64,000 nt of DNA from NCBI GenBank assembly GCA_036961205.1, contig JBALVI010000008.1, positions 1 through 64,000 on the forward strand, in the 5' to 3' direction. How positions within the stretch are numbered: the first letter of the stretch is position 1; every line of letters begins with the position of its first letter. This DNA is from CALJFL01 sp036961205. GTDB lineage: Bacteria; Pseudomonadota; Gammaproteobacteria; Pseudomonadales; Halieaceae. The notes under the pieces were generated by a model. That model was not told where the DNA came from, did not search any database, and worked only from the letters and a program-made list of their open reading frames with translations. A program made the position numbers and the translations under genes. This document shows positions 26,598 to 35,376 of this stretch, piece by piece.

Positions 26598-27722
26598 ATG
26601 GATTTATCCCTTAGCGAGGAACAGACGCTACTGCAGCAAAGTGTGCAGCGGTTTGTGCAGGATAATTGCGGCGTAGAGCGTCGTCGCAATTTGCGTGACA
26701 CCGAAACCGGGTTCAGCGCGGACAATTGGGCTCAGTTCGCTGAGTTGGGTTGGTTGTCGCTGCCCTTTGCCGAAGAAGATGGCGGCTTCGACGGCTCAGC
26801 CATCGACACCATGGTGCTGATGGAGGAATTTGGGCGCGGGTTGGTGGCGGAACCCTACCTGGTTAATGTAGTCATTTGCGGTGGCTTTCTGCGTCACGCA
26901 AGTGCCGAAATGCGTAGCGTGTTTCTGCCCGAGTTGATGGCTGGTAGCAGCCAGTGGGCTTTCGCCTTCACCGAGGCCGAGAGCCGCTATGATCTCGCCA
27001 ACGTTGACCTGGGCGCCGTCCGCGATGGTGACGACTTTGTTCTCAACGGCCACAAGGTCGCTGTACTAAACGGCCACATTGCGGATCAACTGTTGGTCGT
27101 GGCGCGTACCAGCGGAGATCGGCGCGACAATACCGGTATTAGCCTGTTTGTTGTGCCCGCCAGTAGTGACGGAATCTCCAGGCGCAGTTTTCCGCTGGTA
27201 GATGGCAGTAAGGGCGCTAACCTGACTTTTGATAACGTAAGAGTGGGTGCTGATCAGCTAGTGGGAGAGATCGACCATGCCTTACCTCTAATCGAAGACA
27301 TCGTCGCCGAGGCGATAGTCGCTATGGGGGCTGAAGCCCTGGGTGCGATGGATGCGTTGCTGGCCGATACGGTGTCCTACACCAAAATTCGGGAGCAGTT
27401 TGGGCAGCCGATATCGAAGTTCCAGGCATTGCAGCACCGCATGGCGGATATGTATTTGCTCTGCGAAAATCTGCGCTCACTACTGTATTACGCCGCTATT
27501 GCCCGCGCTGAATCGCGACCGGATTTGCTCAAGGCAGCGTGTGGACTAAAGGTCAAGATCGGTGAGAGCGGCCGCTTTGTGTCCCAGCAGGCGGTGCAGC
27601 TACATGGCGGAATCGGGATGACCGATGAGCTGGGTGTTAGTCACTATTTCAAACGGCTGTTGCTCCTTAATACGCTGTTTGGCGATAGTGAACATCATCT
27701 GCAGCGCTACGGAGATTTGTAG
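26598..27722 (+). CDS. Acyl-CoA dehydrogenase, PimD-like small subunit
   Basis: A 374-residue FAD enzyme of beta-oxidation-like pathways. The start MDLSLSEEQTLLQQSVQRFV and the end LLLNTLFGDSEHHLQRYGDL resemble the small subunit of pimeloyl-CoA dehydrogenase. The FAD/substrate segments are FAFTEAESRYDL and QLHGGIGMTDELGVSHYFKR. The position that carries the catalytic Glu in medium-chain enzymes (the YEGT motif) reads LFGDS here, so activity may need a partner subunit. The PimC-like protein at 40795 is a candidate. Transcription probably starts at the operator upstream of the MDR gene. Confidence 0.88.
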   Translation: MDLSLSEEQTLLQQSVQRFVQDNCGVERRRNLRDTETGFSADNWAQFAELGWLSLPFAEEDGGFDGSAIDTMVLMEEFGRGLVAEPYLVNVVICGGFLRHASAEMRSVFLPELMAGSSQWAFAFTEAESRYDLANVDLGAVRDGDDFVLNGHKVAVLNGHIADQLLVVARTSGDRRDNTGISLFVVPASSDGISRRSFPLVDGSKGANLTFDNVRVGADQLVGEIDHALPLIEDIVAEAIVAMGAEALGAMDALLADTVSYTKIREQFGQPISKFQALQHRMADMYLLCENLRSLLYYAAIARAESRPDLLKAACGLKVKIGESGRFVSQQAVQLHGGIGMTDELGVSHYFKRLLLLNTLFGDSEHHLQRYGDL

Positions 27723-27829
27723 ACGATTTTTTATGGCTAACTAGCCGTCCCTGAGAATTTGGGCGGGCAATTGGCCACAGATACCGCAGCTAGAGTGACC
27801 ACCACGGCAACTTGTATGCGTGCGGTGTT

Positions 27830-28507
27830 TTACTTGCCGGAAGAATGCCGGTAAATGGCAGTATCGTCGTCGTCGCCTTCGTGGAAGACCTCCTCGAGAC
27901 GATCACCGAGGTATTCCAGCATGCGCTTCACCGACTTTTCCCGCGGGCGCACAATATCTGAATTGGCCATGCCTTCCATCAGGAACTTGGTGATTTCCAT
28001 GGCGAGATCATAGAGCTCCCCCCGGCTAGCCCATTCCGGGAACAACTCACTATTGGTTTTCATGCGCTGCTCGTCGTATTTTTTCATGGAAGCCTGCAGA
28101 ATCGACCTGAGTTCCTTGTCTGTGCGTCCCGCGACGCACAGTTCATGGTGCGCAGTGTATAGATCTGATTTCAGGAATTTCCAGTAGCCTTGTAGCCCGC
28201 GGCGGTTGCGTTCATCCAGATCGAGGTCTCGAGTAACGCGCTTGATGGTGCGCTCGTACAGAGCGATCATCTTATCGTGCAGATGCTCTACCGATGCCTG
28301 TACCAGTTCCGTTTTCGAGGGAAAGTGGTGCAGCATGGCGCCCCGGGATACCTGAGCCTTATCCGCAATTTTTGCCGTCGTGGTCTCTGCATAGCCCAGC
28401 GTGACATAACAACTTATGGCAGCGTCGAGAATAGCGCCACGGGTCATGGCGCTCTTTTTAGCCTGCCAGCCCGGTTTGTTTCGTTCTTTTGTTGCTACGG
28501 TCGCCAT
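27830..28507 (-). CDS. TetR-family transcriptional regulator
   Basis: A 225-residue one-component regulator. After a basic tail, residues ~20-65 form the TetR DNA-binding domain (ILDAAISCYVTLGYAETTT, then KIADKAQVSRGAMLHHFPSK). The rest is an all-helical ligand-binding and dimerisation domain with the hydrophobic stretch EITKFLMEGMAN. It is the second gene of a unit with the LLM oxidoreductase (20-base gap). A repeated 18-bp palindrome in this and neighbouring intergenic regions is a natural candidate for its operator. I infer that it represses the catabolic island and is relieved by a pathway intermediate, possibly an acyl-CoA. Confidence 0.92.
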   Translation of the reverse strand: MATVATKERNKPGWQAKKSAMTRGAILDAAISCYVTLGYAETTTAKIADKAQVSRGAMLHHFPSKTELVQASVEHLHDKMIALYERTIKRVTRDLDLDERNRRGLQGYWKFLKSDLYTAHHELCVAGRTDKELRSILQASMKKYDEQRMKTNSELFPEWASRGELYDLAMEITKFLMEGMANSDIVRPREKSVKRMLEYLGDRLEEVFHEGDDDDTAIYRHSSGK

Positions 28508-28527
28508 TGTGTTCCCTTTTGTTTCTA

Positions 28528-29505
28528 TTAGTTTCCAGCCAGACGTGCTACGACGGGCGCAAATTGTTCGACCATATTGTTTTCGCCGTCGTCCAGTACA
28601 GTGATGTAAGAGATGCCATAGGTTTCTCGACGGCGCTGCAGTTCATCACATATGTAGTCGACGCTGCCTATAAGAGTGTGGGGGCTGGCCAGTAGAGATT
28701 CCGGATCCAGCCCCATCATCCCCGCCACAGAATCGACAGTGGGCTGTTGGTGGTCGGTGACAATGGTCAGGTAGGCACCTATCTCCAATTCTATCTCGTC
28801 AAAACGGTCGCCCGCAGCTTCTTCAATCCAGCGGCGTTTCTTTATAGTTTCTTCGGCAAAGCCGGAGAGCGCACCTTCGCGACCCAGGGCGCCAGTCCGG
28901 TTGTTAAAGTTGAAGCTTACGATATCTGCTTCGCGACCGGCGATACGCATGATGCCTCTGCTACCGCCGCCTATCATGATTGGCGGGCATTTGGCGCGTA
29001 CGGGGATGCCGCTAAAGTCGGACCACTTGACCCACTCGCCGTCAATTTCCAGCGGTTCGCCGGCCATAAAGGCTTTTACGCTCTTCACGACCTCTTCGAA
29101 GCGGCGGGCCCGGGTGGGAAAGTCGTCAAAGGGTATGCCAATGGCATCGTATTCAGACTGGATCCAGCCGGCGCCCAGACCCAGTTCCAGGCGGCCATCG
29201 GACAGGTAGTCCATGGTGGCAGCCTCCTTGGCCAATACCACCGGATGCCGGTAATCCATGCAGAAAACCCTGCAGCCTACTTTTAGCGTATCTGTCATCT
29301 CCAGAGCCATGGCGATTGCCGGCACTGCCGCCAACAATTGTGGCGGGTGGGCAGCGGCCTCGATGGCCGGTCCTGGACCGATGATGTGATCGGCGAGGTG
29401 AAAGGAGGAGTAACCCAGGTCTTCGGTCTTGCGAATACGTTCTCGCCATTCAGCGGGCGATTTGGCATTGAAGCTTTGCAGGCCGAACCTGAAGGGTTTG
29501 CTCAT
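28528..29505 (-). CDS. LLM-class F420-type oxidoreductase
   Basis: A 325-residue luciferase-like TIM-barrel oxidoreductase resembling the TIGR03621-type F420-dependent subgroup. Visible segments are FRFGLQSFNAKSPAEWRERI, SSFHLADHIIGPGP, LKVGCRVFCMDYRHP and LELGLGAGWIQSEYDAIGI. AAAGGAG lies nine bases before the ATG. It is the first gene of a two-gene unit with the TetR regulator and diverges from an SDR gene. FMN is the other possible cofactor. The substrate is unknown, but position in the operon of the regulator suggests it acts on a pathway intermediate. Confidence 0.88.
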   Translation of the reverse strand: MSKPFRFGLQSFNAKSPAEWRERIRKTEDLGYSSFHLADHIIGPGPAIEAAAHPPQLLAAVPAIAMALEMTDTLKVGCRVFCMDYRHPVVLAKEAATMDYLSDGRLELGLGAGWIQSEYDAIGIPFDDFPTRARRFEEVVKSVKAFMAGEPLEIDGEWVKWSDFSGIPVRAKCPPIMIGGGSRGIMRIAGREADIVSFNFNNRTGALGREGALSGFAEETIKKRRWIEEAAGDRFDEIELEIGAYLTIVTDHQQPTVDSVAGMMGLDPESLLASPHTLIGSVDYICDELQRRRETYGISYITVLDDGENNMVEQFAPVVARLAGN

Positions 29506-29839
29506 GGCTCTATGCTCCTTTGAGCGGGTTTAAAAATATGGGAATGGGGATCGCAATTTGCCCCGTCATGCCAGCCAAGCCCTGTGGCTCGAAATCAATG
29601 ATAAGCTGACGACTGCTGTTGGCGCTGGCTTCGTGCATAGCAAAGTTTGTTCAGCATGCATGCCTGATTAACATCACTTAGCCGTTAACTTGCAATTAGG
29701 GCCCCGTTCGGTCGATACTAAAAAAAGCAAGCTAGATTGTATTTATTGTTGGCTGTGCCGTCCAGTGCTTTCGCAGAGCTCTTGAAAAGCTGGAACTATC
29801 GTCCCGATAAATTTCCGCGTGTGAATATAGGTGATTTCT
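29506..29839. other. 334-bp divergent region LLM-TetR / SDR
   Basis: Contains the weak sixth operator copy (29725-29742). No gene is seen, and no clear -35/-10 pair was found for either side. Confidence 0.5.
29725..29742 (+). promoter_or_regulatory. Operator site 6 (degenerate copy)
   Basis: AAGCAAGCTAGATTGTAT matches the shared palindrome with two deviations (G for A, T for C). It lies 97 bases before the SDR and in the promoter region of the LLM-TetR unit, where an autoregulatory site would be expected. Confidence 0.4.
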
Positions 29840-30580
29840 ATGACTGACTTCAGCGGCTACTCAGTCGTCGTTACCGGCGCCGGTGATGGTATCGGACGTG
29901 CGACCGCGTTGGCCTTCCATGCGGCGGGTGCAAAGGTGCTCGCCGTCGATCTCGAGCCCACAGGACTGGACTCGCTGGCCAGCGCAGGCCTGTATACCAG
30001 GGCCGAGGACGTTGGCGGGAAGGGTGCTCCGGCAGCCATAGTCGCTGCAGCGCAAGCCTGCATGGGTGGCCTCGACGTACTGGTTAATAATGCGGGTATC
30101 TGTCCGGTGGCGATGTTGGAGGACACCGATGACGAAACCTGGGATAGCGTCATGGCCGTCAATCTCCGGGCTATGTTCCGGCTTAGCAAGGCAGTGCTGC
30201 CGCTACTACGCCTCAGCGAGGCGGGTCGAATTATCAATATCGCGTCTGTGTCCGCGTTGCTTGGCAATGAGGGCCTGGGGGCCTATACCGCGTCCAAACA
30301 CGGGGTGGCAGGGCTGAGCAAGAGTCTCGCGCTTGAAGTTGGTAAGGACGGTACTACGGTCAACTACATCTTGCCCGGTGCCATCGTCACAGGCATTACC
30401 CGGAACCAGGTGGAGCAAGACCCGGAGTTCAAGTCATTCTGGGAAAACAAAAGTGCGTTGGGGCGCTGGGGACAGCCTGAGGATATTGCTAAAGCCATCA
30501 AATTCCTGGCTTCACGAGAAGCTGATTTCATAACCGGGCACGGTTTGGCGGTGGATGGCGGCGCCATGGCGCGAGCTTGA
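29840..30580 (+). CDS. SDR-family oxidoreductase
   Basis: A 246-residue NAD(P)-dependent short-chain dehydrogenase. It has VTGAGDGIGRATAL as the Rossmann glycine motif, VNNAGIC, and catalytic Ser plus YTASK. The ATG at 29840 is preferred over an in-frame GTG nine bases upstream because AGGTGA sits five bases before it. AVDLEP after strand 2 suggests an acidic residue that favours NAD over NADP. It precedes the DUF35 operon by 135 bases, with an operator in between. It likely oxidises a hydroxyl group made by one of the pathway oxygenases; substrate not known. Confidence 0.9.
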   Translation: MTDFSGYSVVVTGAGDGIGRATALAFHAAGAKVLAVDLEPTGLDSLASAGLYTRAEDVGGKGAPAAIVAAAQACMGGLDVLVNNAGICPVAMLEDTDDETWDSVMAVNLRAMFRLSKAVLPLLRLSEAGRIINIASVSALLGNEGLGAYTASKHGVAGLSKSLALEVGKDGTTVNYILPGAIVTGITRNQVEQDPEFKSFWENKSALGRWGQPEDIAKAIKFLASREADFITGHGLAVDGGAMARA

Positions 30581-30642
30581 CGAGATCCACGAGGGTAGGG
30601 CGCATAACTCCCCGCCAGGCCTTTTATTCCGTCTCAAAAAAG

Positions 30643-30660
30643 AAACAGATCGTACTGTTT
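30643..30660 (+). promoter_or_regulatory. Operator site 2 (AAACAG-N5-ACTGTTT)
   Basis: AAACAGATCGTACTGTTT, the best match to the shared palindrome, with both outer half-sites AAACAG/CTGTTT perfect. It is 55 bases before the DUF35 gene, and a TAATAT hexamer begins 18 bases after it. The operator would therefore cover the -35 region, as expected for a repressor. Confidence 0.7.
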
Positions 30661-30715
30661 TTTAGGTCTCAGGCCTGCTAATATTTCACGCTATTCGTAT
30701 AATCGGACGTTACCT

Positions 30716-31141
30716 ATGACGCTATCCGCGCGACCAATCGCACCAGGCCTGTTCAGTTGGCCAGATCCAGAGCCCGCGCTGCTTTGTTCACGTTGTCAGG
30801 ATTGTGGCCGTGCAGCTTTTCCGGCCCAGACCGGTTGCAGTGCCTGCTGCAGCCAGGAAGTCGAGGTCGAAAGGTTACCCGAACGCGGTACGCTGTGGAC
30901 CTGGACGGTACAGCGCTTTATGCCAAAGTCACCCTACAACAGCGATGAGTCACAGGAAACCTTCCAGCCCTATGGCGTGGGTTATGTTGAATTGCCCGGT
31001 GGGGTCAGGGTCGAGGGGCGACTGACCGAGAATGACCCGGACAAGTTGAAGATCGGCATGGAAATGAAGGTGGTGTTCGACACCTACCGCACAGACGAAG
31101 ATGGCACCGAAGTGATCGGTTTTGCTTTCAGCCCGGTATAG
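30716..31141 (+). CDS. Zn-ribbon OB-fold protein (DUF35)
   Basis: A 141-residue two-domain protein. A rubredoxin-like zinc ribbon with Cys27, Cys30, Cys41 and Cys44 (plus Cys24) is followed by an OB fold (TLWTWTVQRFMPKSPY, GYVELPGGVRVEGRL). DUF35 proteins are obligate partners of thiolase-like lipid-transfer proteins. In steroid side-chain degradation the DUF35 domain of ChsH2 binds the aldolase Ltp2. The next gene encodes such a thiolase-like protein 37 bases on, so a DUF35-aldolase complex is the natural reading. First gene of a five-gene operon behind an operator. Confidence 0.9.
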   Translation: MTLSARPIAPGLFSWPDPEPALLCSRCQDCGRAAFPAQTGCSACCSQEVEVERLPERGTLWTWTVQRFMPKSPYNSDESQETFQPYGVGYVELPGGVRVEGRLTENDPDKLKIGMEMKVVFDTYRTDEDGTEVIGFAFSPV

Positions 31142-31178
31142 ATTCACCTTACAAAGATCAACTACATAGAGATCAACT

Positions 31179-32321
31179 ATGGACGTAGCAATAGTAGGCA
31201 TTGGTATTCACCCCTTTGGCCGTACCCCCGAGCGTAATGGCCTCCAGCAGGGAGCGTTTGCCGTGCGTTCGGCACTCAAGGATGCAGGGGTGGAATGGGC
31301 CGACATGGAATTCGCCTACGGTGGCAGCTTCAGCGCGGGCAGCGCCGACGCCCTGGTGAACGAATTGGGCTTGACCGGATTACCTTTCACCAACGTTGCC
31401 AACGGTTGCGCGACGGGTGGCAGTTCTCTGATATCAGCGGTGCAGGCTATAAAATCGGGGGTGTCCGATCTCGGGCTGGTAGTCGGATTTGATAAGCACG
31501 ATCGGGGCGCGTTCAACGCCGACCCCGCGGATCTGGGCCTCGGTATGTGGTATGGCGAAATGGGCATGATGATGACCACCCAATTTTTCGCTATGAAAAT
31601 CCAGAAGTACATGAACGACTACGGAGTGACCTCCGATGCCTTGGCGCGGGTCGCAGAGAAGGCCTTTATCAACGGTTCGATGAATCCCAACGCATGGCGA
31701 AAAACGCCCATCGAACTTGATGAAATCAAGAACTCCGTAATGGTCAACGACCCCCTCACCAAGTACATGTTCTGTTCGCCAGGGGAAGGTGGCGTGGCGC
31801 TGGTACTGTGTCGTGCTGACCGGGCCGAACAGTATTGTGACCGGCCAGTGTATATCAAGGCGGCAGCGTTGCGTTCGCGCCGCTACGGATCCTTCGAGGT
31901 GTTCGCACCGTCCCAGGCGCTTGAACATATTGCGGGACCGACTGTCGATGCTTCAAGAGCTGCGTTTGAGCTGGCCGGGATTGGTCCCGGCGACGTCGAC
32001 GTAGCTCAGTTACAGGATACCGAGTCGGGTGCAGAAATCATGCACATGGCTGAAAACGGCTTTTGCGAACACGGTGAACAGGAGCACATGCTGGCGCACG
32101 GTGAGACCATGATCAACGGCCGCCTGCCGGTAAACACTGATGGTGGATGCCTGGCCAACGGAGAGCCTATCGGTGCCTCTGGCTTGCGCCAGGTTCATGA
32201 AAATGTGGTGCAATTGCGGGGCACCGCTGGGGCCCGCCAGGTACCTGGTGACCCGAAAGTCGGTTACACCCACGTTTACGGAGCCCCCGGCATTAGTGCG
32301 GTAACAATATTGCAACGCTAG
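31179..32321 (+). CDS. Thiolase-like lipid-transfer protein / Ltp2-type aldolase
   Basis: A 380-residue thiolase-fold protein. The nucleophile-site region reads NGCATGGSSLISAVQ, but the His motif GHPxGATG of true thiolases is replaced by ANGEPIGASGLRQVHE. The C-terminal Cys motif is replaced by YTHVYGAPGIS. These changes are those of the Ltp2 group, which performs a retro-aldol cleavage of beta-hydroxyacyl-CoA side chains using tyrosines rather than thiolysis. With the upstream DUF35 protein it probably forms such an aldolase. This is a family-based inference; an ordinary SCP2-thiolase role is less likely given the lost residues. Confidence 0.85.
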   Translation: MDVAIVGIGIHPFGRTPERNGLQQGAFAVRSALKDAGVEWADMEFAYGGSFSAGSADALVNELGLTGLPFTNVANGCATGGSSLISAVQAIKSGVSDLGLVVGFDKHDRGAFNADPADLGLGMWYGEMGMMMTTQFFAMKIQKYMNDYGVTSDALARVAEKAFINGSMNPNAWRKTPIELDEIKNSVMVNDPLTKYMFCSPGEGGVALVLCRADRAEQYCDRPVYIKAAALRSRRYGSFEVFAPSQALEHIAGPTVDASRAAFELAGIGPGDVDVAQLQDTESGAEIMHMAENGFCEHGEQEHMLAHGETMINGRLPVNTDGGCLANGEPIGASGLRQVHENVVQLRGTAGARQVPGDPKVGYTHVYGAPGISAVTILQR

Positions 32322-32370
32322 CTTGTCAGGTTGATTGGCTCGCACGAGTAACAACAGGATGGAAAAGAAT

Positions 32371-33762
32371 ATGATTGAGAAAATACCCCTGACCGAGGTG
32401 GAGATAGAGGCGAGAAGCCCCGCGTACTCCTACCAGGACTTGCTGGACAAGGAAACCAATGAGGTACCCGACGCACTGCGTTCGGAGTCCGCGCCCTATT
32501 TGGGTTCGGATGAGCTGCCCATCGAACGCTGGACTAGCAGGGAGTTCCACGATCTCGAAGTAGAGAAGGTGTGGAGCAAGACCTGGCAGATGGCCTGCCG
32601 CGAATCCCAGGTGGCCAAAGCCGGAGATTATTTCGTCTACGATATCGTGGACCGGTCAGTCATCATTACCCGGACCCAGGATGGTGAGCTGAAGGCACAT
32701 CACAATTCCTGCCTACACCGCGGGAGGGCGCTGAAGCGTGGCGCGGGCAAGAATGCTACCGAGCTGCGCTGCCCCTACCACGGATTTACCTGGGAGCTTT
32801 CCGGCGAGTTCCGCGACATGCCCTGTAAATGGGATTTTCCTCATATTAAAAAGGACGAATTTTCACTGCCCGGTGTGCGCCTGGACACCTGGGGAGGTTG
32901 GGTGTTCGTCAACTTTGATGACGACGCCAAATCGTTGGAAGAGTACATGGGCATTCTCCCGGAGCACTTCAAGCGCTGGCCTACCGAGAATCGCCACATC
33001 GCGATGCACGTGGAAAAGGTAATTAACGTCAATTGGAAGGCGGCGGTGGAAGCGTTTATTGAGTCCTACCACGCGATCAGCACCCATCCCCAAATCATGT
33101 CCTACCAGGGTATCGATAATTCCCAGTACGATGTCTGGGGTGATCATATCAGCCGCACCATTACCACCTATGCCACCATCAATCCCAGCCATGCGGATAT
33201 GTACTCCGAGCAGGATTCCGTCAACACCATGCTGGGTTTAGAGGGTGAGATAGCACCGGAAAATCAGGTAGAGGGCCATCTGTCTGCGCGACATCATGTG
33301 GCCGAATTAAACTATGAAATTTTTAGCGAAATGAGCGGCAGGGACCTGAAAAAATTCGCCACCGAAGCGGAAATGATGGACTCCATTCTTTACTTCGTGT
33401 TTCCCAATTTCGCGCCCTGGGCCGGCTATCATACCGCGTTAACCTACCGTCATCGCCCCAATGGCGATGATCACGAAAGCTGTATCATGGACATTTTTCT
33501 GCTCAACCCGTTTCCGGAGGGTGCAGAACGACCCCAAGATGCTGCCACTGTGCGTCTTGGCGCAGACGAGCCCTTCTCCAACGCAGCCGACGTGATGGGC
33601 GAGTCCCTGGCGAAGATCTTCGATCAGGATGGCGCCAATCTGCCGCAGGTACAAAAAGGCATGAAAGCGTCCAAGACCGGTATGGTCAACCTGGCTAACT
33701 ATCAGGAAATCCGCATTCGGCATTTCCACCAGACGCTGGACAAGTACCTGAAGGACTCATGA
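32371..33762 (+). CDS. Rieske non-haem iron oxygenase, alpha subunit
   Basis: A 463-residue ring-hydroxylating oxygenase component. The Rieske [2Fe-2S] site is CLHRG...CPYHGF (C-x-H ... C-x2-H). The mononuclear iron site lies in AFIESYHAISTHPQ near residue ~230. ATG 32371 is chosen (GGA eight bases upstream); TTG 32335 would add 12 residues. It is third in the DUF35-aldolase-Rieske-ligase-MDR operon and the next start overlaps its stop. No beta subunit or dedicated reductase lies next to it, so it is likely a homo-oligomer served by a reductase elsewhere, or by the ferredoxin at 60.5 kb. Confidence 0.92.
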   Translation: MIEKIPLTEVEIEARSPAYSYQDLLDKETNEVPDALRSESAPYLGSDELPIERWTSREFHDLEVEKVWSKTWQMACRESQVAKAGDYFVYDIVDRSVIITRTQDGELKAHHNSCLHRGRALKRGAGKNATELRCPYHGFTWELSGEFRDMPCKWDFPHIKKDEFSLPGVRLDTWGGWVFVNFDDDAKSLEEYMGILPEHFKRWPTENRHIAMHVEKVINVNWKAAVEAFIESYHAISTHPQIMSYQGIDNSQYDVWGDHISRTITTYATINPSHADMYSEQDSVNTMLGLEGEIAPENQVEGHLSARHHVAELNYEIFSEMSGRDLKKFATEAEMMDSILYFVFPNFAPWAGYHTALTYRHRPNGDDHESCIMDIFLLNPFPEGAERPQDAATVRLGADEPFSNAADVMGESLAKIFDQDGANLPQVQKGMKASKTGMVNLANYQEIRIRHFHQTLDKYLKDS

Positions 33763-35366
33763 CCACAGTATTAAGCGACGACCGCTTGGCGCGGGACGGT
33801 GCCTTATGGCGGGATACCACGGTCGCAATCGAAGCCTTCAAGAAGGCCCGTGAGCAACCCGAAGACGTTGCCATCTATCTCGAAAATGAGCCCGATGCCA
33901 CCTATGGGGCGATCGCCAACGAGGCGCGACGGCTGATTTCAGCCCTGCAGGAAATGGGCTTGCAACCTGGTGATGTCCTCAGCTTTCAGTTCCCCAACTG
34001 GCGCGAGGGCGCGGCCATCGATATCGCAGCCGCTGCCCTGGGGTTGGTGGTCAATCCAATCGTACCAATATACCGCGATGCTGAATTGCGCTTTATCCTC
34101 AAAGACGCTCGCTCCCGGGTATTGTTCATTCCCAGCCAGTACCGCAGTATCGACTACGTCACCATGGTGGCTGATCTGCGTCCGGAGCTGCCCGATCTCG
34201 ATTTCGTGGTGACCTTGCGTGCGCAGCAAGACTATCCCGATACCGTCAGGTACGAGGACCTTGTCGATCGGGAACAGGTAGTCGAATCGCAATTGCCGCC
34301 TGTCGATCCGAACTCGGTAAAGTGCCGTTTATATACCTCCGGTACCACCGGATTTCCCAAGGCGGTTTTGCACAGCCACAACACCCTGACCCGGATTACG
34401 GACAATTCGGCCGAGCATTCGGGTGCGACGGCGGCTGATGTGATGATTATGCCATCGCCGATTACCCATATCACCGGCTACGGCAGCGGTATAGGAATGC
34501 CTTTCCTTCGTGCGGGTAGTTCCGCGCTGATGGAGCGCTGGGACGCCGATGCCTGCATTGATTTTATCCATCGGGTCGGTGGCACCATGACGGTAGGCGC
34601 TACGCCCTTTTTACAGGAATTACTGGACGCCGCCGAACGCCGCGGCGACGGTCTGCCCACCATGCGTCAGTTCTCCTGCGGTGGCGCAGCGGTACCGCCC
34701 CAGTTGGTGTTGCGTGCCTATGAGTTACTGGATAACTGCCGCACGGTCCGAGTCTACGGCAGTACCGAGGCGCCCATTATTACCCTGGGATGGCTGGACA
34801 ATCCGCAGCTTGCCGCCACCACGGACGGTCAACCCTATGGTTACGAGGTGCGAATCGTCGACGACGATGGCGTGGAGTTACCCGACGGGCAGGACGGTGA
34901 AATTTCAGCGCGCGGCGCCGGCATGTTTCTCGGCTACGCCGATGCTGAGCAGAATGCCGAAGCACACACCAATGATGGCTTTTTCCTGACCGGGGATATC
35001 GGTCATAGGACTCCAGACGGAGCCATTCTGATAACCGACCGCAAAAAGGACATCATTATCCGCGGTGGTGAAAATATCAGCGCCAAGGAGATCGAAGATT
35101 GTCTGCACCACCATCCTCTGGTGAAAGAGGCGGCCGTAGTCGCTATGCCCCACGAACGGCTGGGTGAGGGCGTATGCGTCTACCTGATCTTGCACAACAC
35201 CGGTGAACTACTGTCCGAGGTTGAAGTCGCGGCTTTCACCGAGGAGCAGGGCCTGGCCCGGCAAAAATTCCCGGAACGCGTCATCGTGGTCGAAGACCTG
35301 CCCCGCACTCCCAGCGGCAAAGTCAGGAAAGATCGCCTACGCGCCCAATTGCGTCAAAACCATTGA
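33759..35366 (+). CDS. Acyl-CoA synthetase (AMP-forming)
   Basis: A 535-residue ANL ligase. The P-loop YTSGTTGFPKAVLHSH is near residue 190. VYGSTEAPI and FFLTGDIG are the adenylate-binding motifs. TPSGKVRKDRLRAQL carries the catalytic C-terminal lysine. The ATG overlaps the Rieske stop as ATGA, showing translational coupling. FQFPNWREGA is typical of cyclohexanecarboxylate/medium-chain-like ligases, suggesting an alicyclic or branched acid substrate; that is tentative. It would supply the CoA ester used by the ACAD and aldolase steps of the same regulon. Confidence 0.92.
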   Translation: MTTVLSDDRLARDGALWRDTTVAIEAFKKAREQPEDVAIYLENEPDATYGAIANEARRLISALQEMGLQPGDVLSFQFPNWREGAAIDIAAAALGLVVNPIVPIYRDAELRFILKDARSRVLFIPSQYRSIDYVTMVADLRPELPDLDFVVTLRAQQDYPDTVRYEDLVDREQVVESQLPPVDPNSVKCRLYTSGTTGFPKAVLHSHNTLTRITDNSAEHSGATAADVMIMPSPITHITGYGSGIGMPFLRAGSSALMERWDADACIDFIHRVGGTMTVGATPFLQELLDAAERRGDGLPTMRQFSCGGAAVPPQLVLRAYELLDNCRTVRVYGSTEAPIITLGWLDNPQLAATTDGQPYGYEVRIVDDDGVELPDGQDGEISARGAGMFLGYADAEQNAEAHTNDGFFLTGDIGHRTPDGAILITDRKKDIIIRGGENISAKEIEDCLHHHPLVKEAAVVAMPHERLGEGVCVYLILHNTGELLSEVEVAAFTEEQGLARQKFPERVIVVEDLPRTPSGKVRKDRLRAQLRQNH

Positions 35367-35376
35367 GATTCAAATT

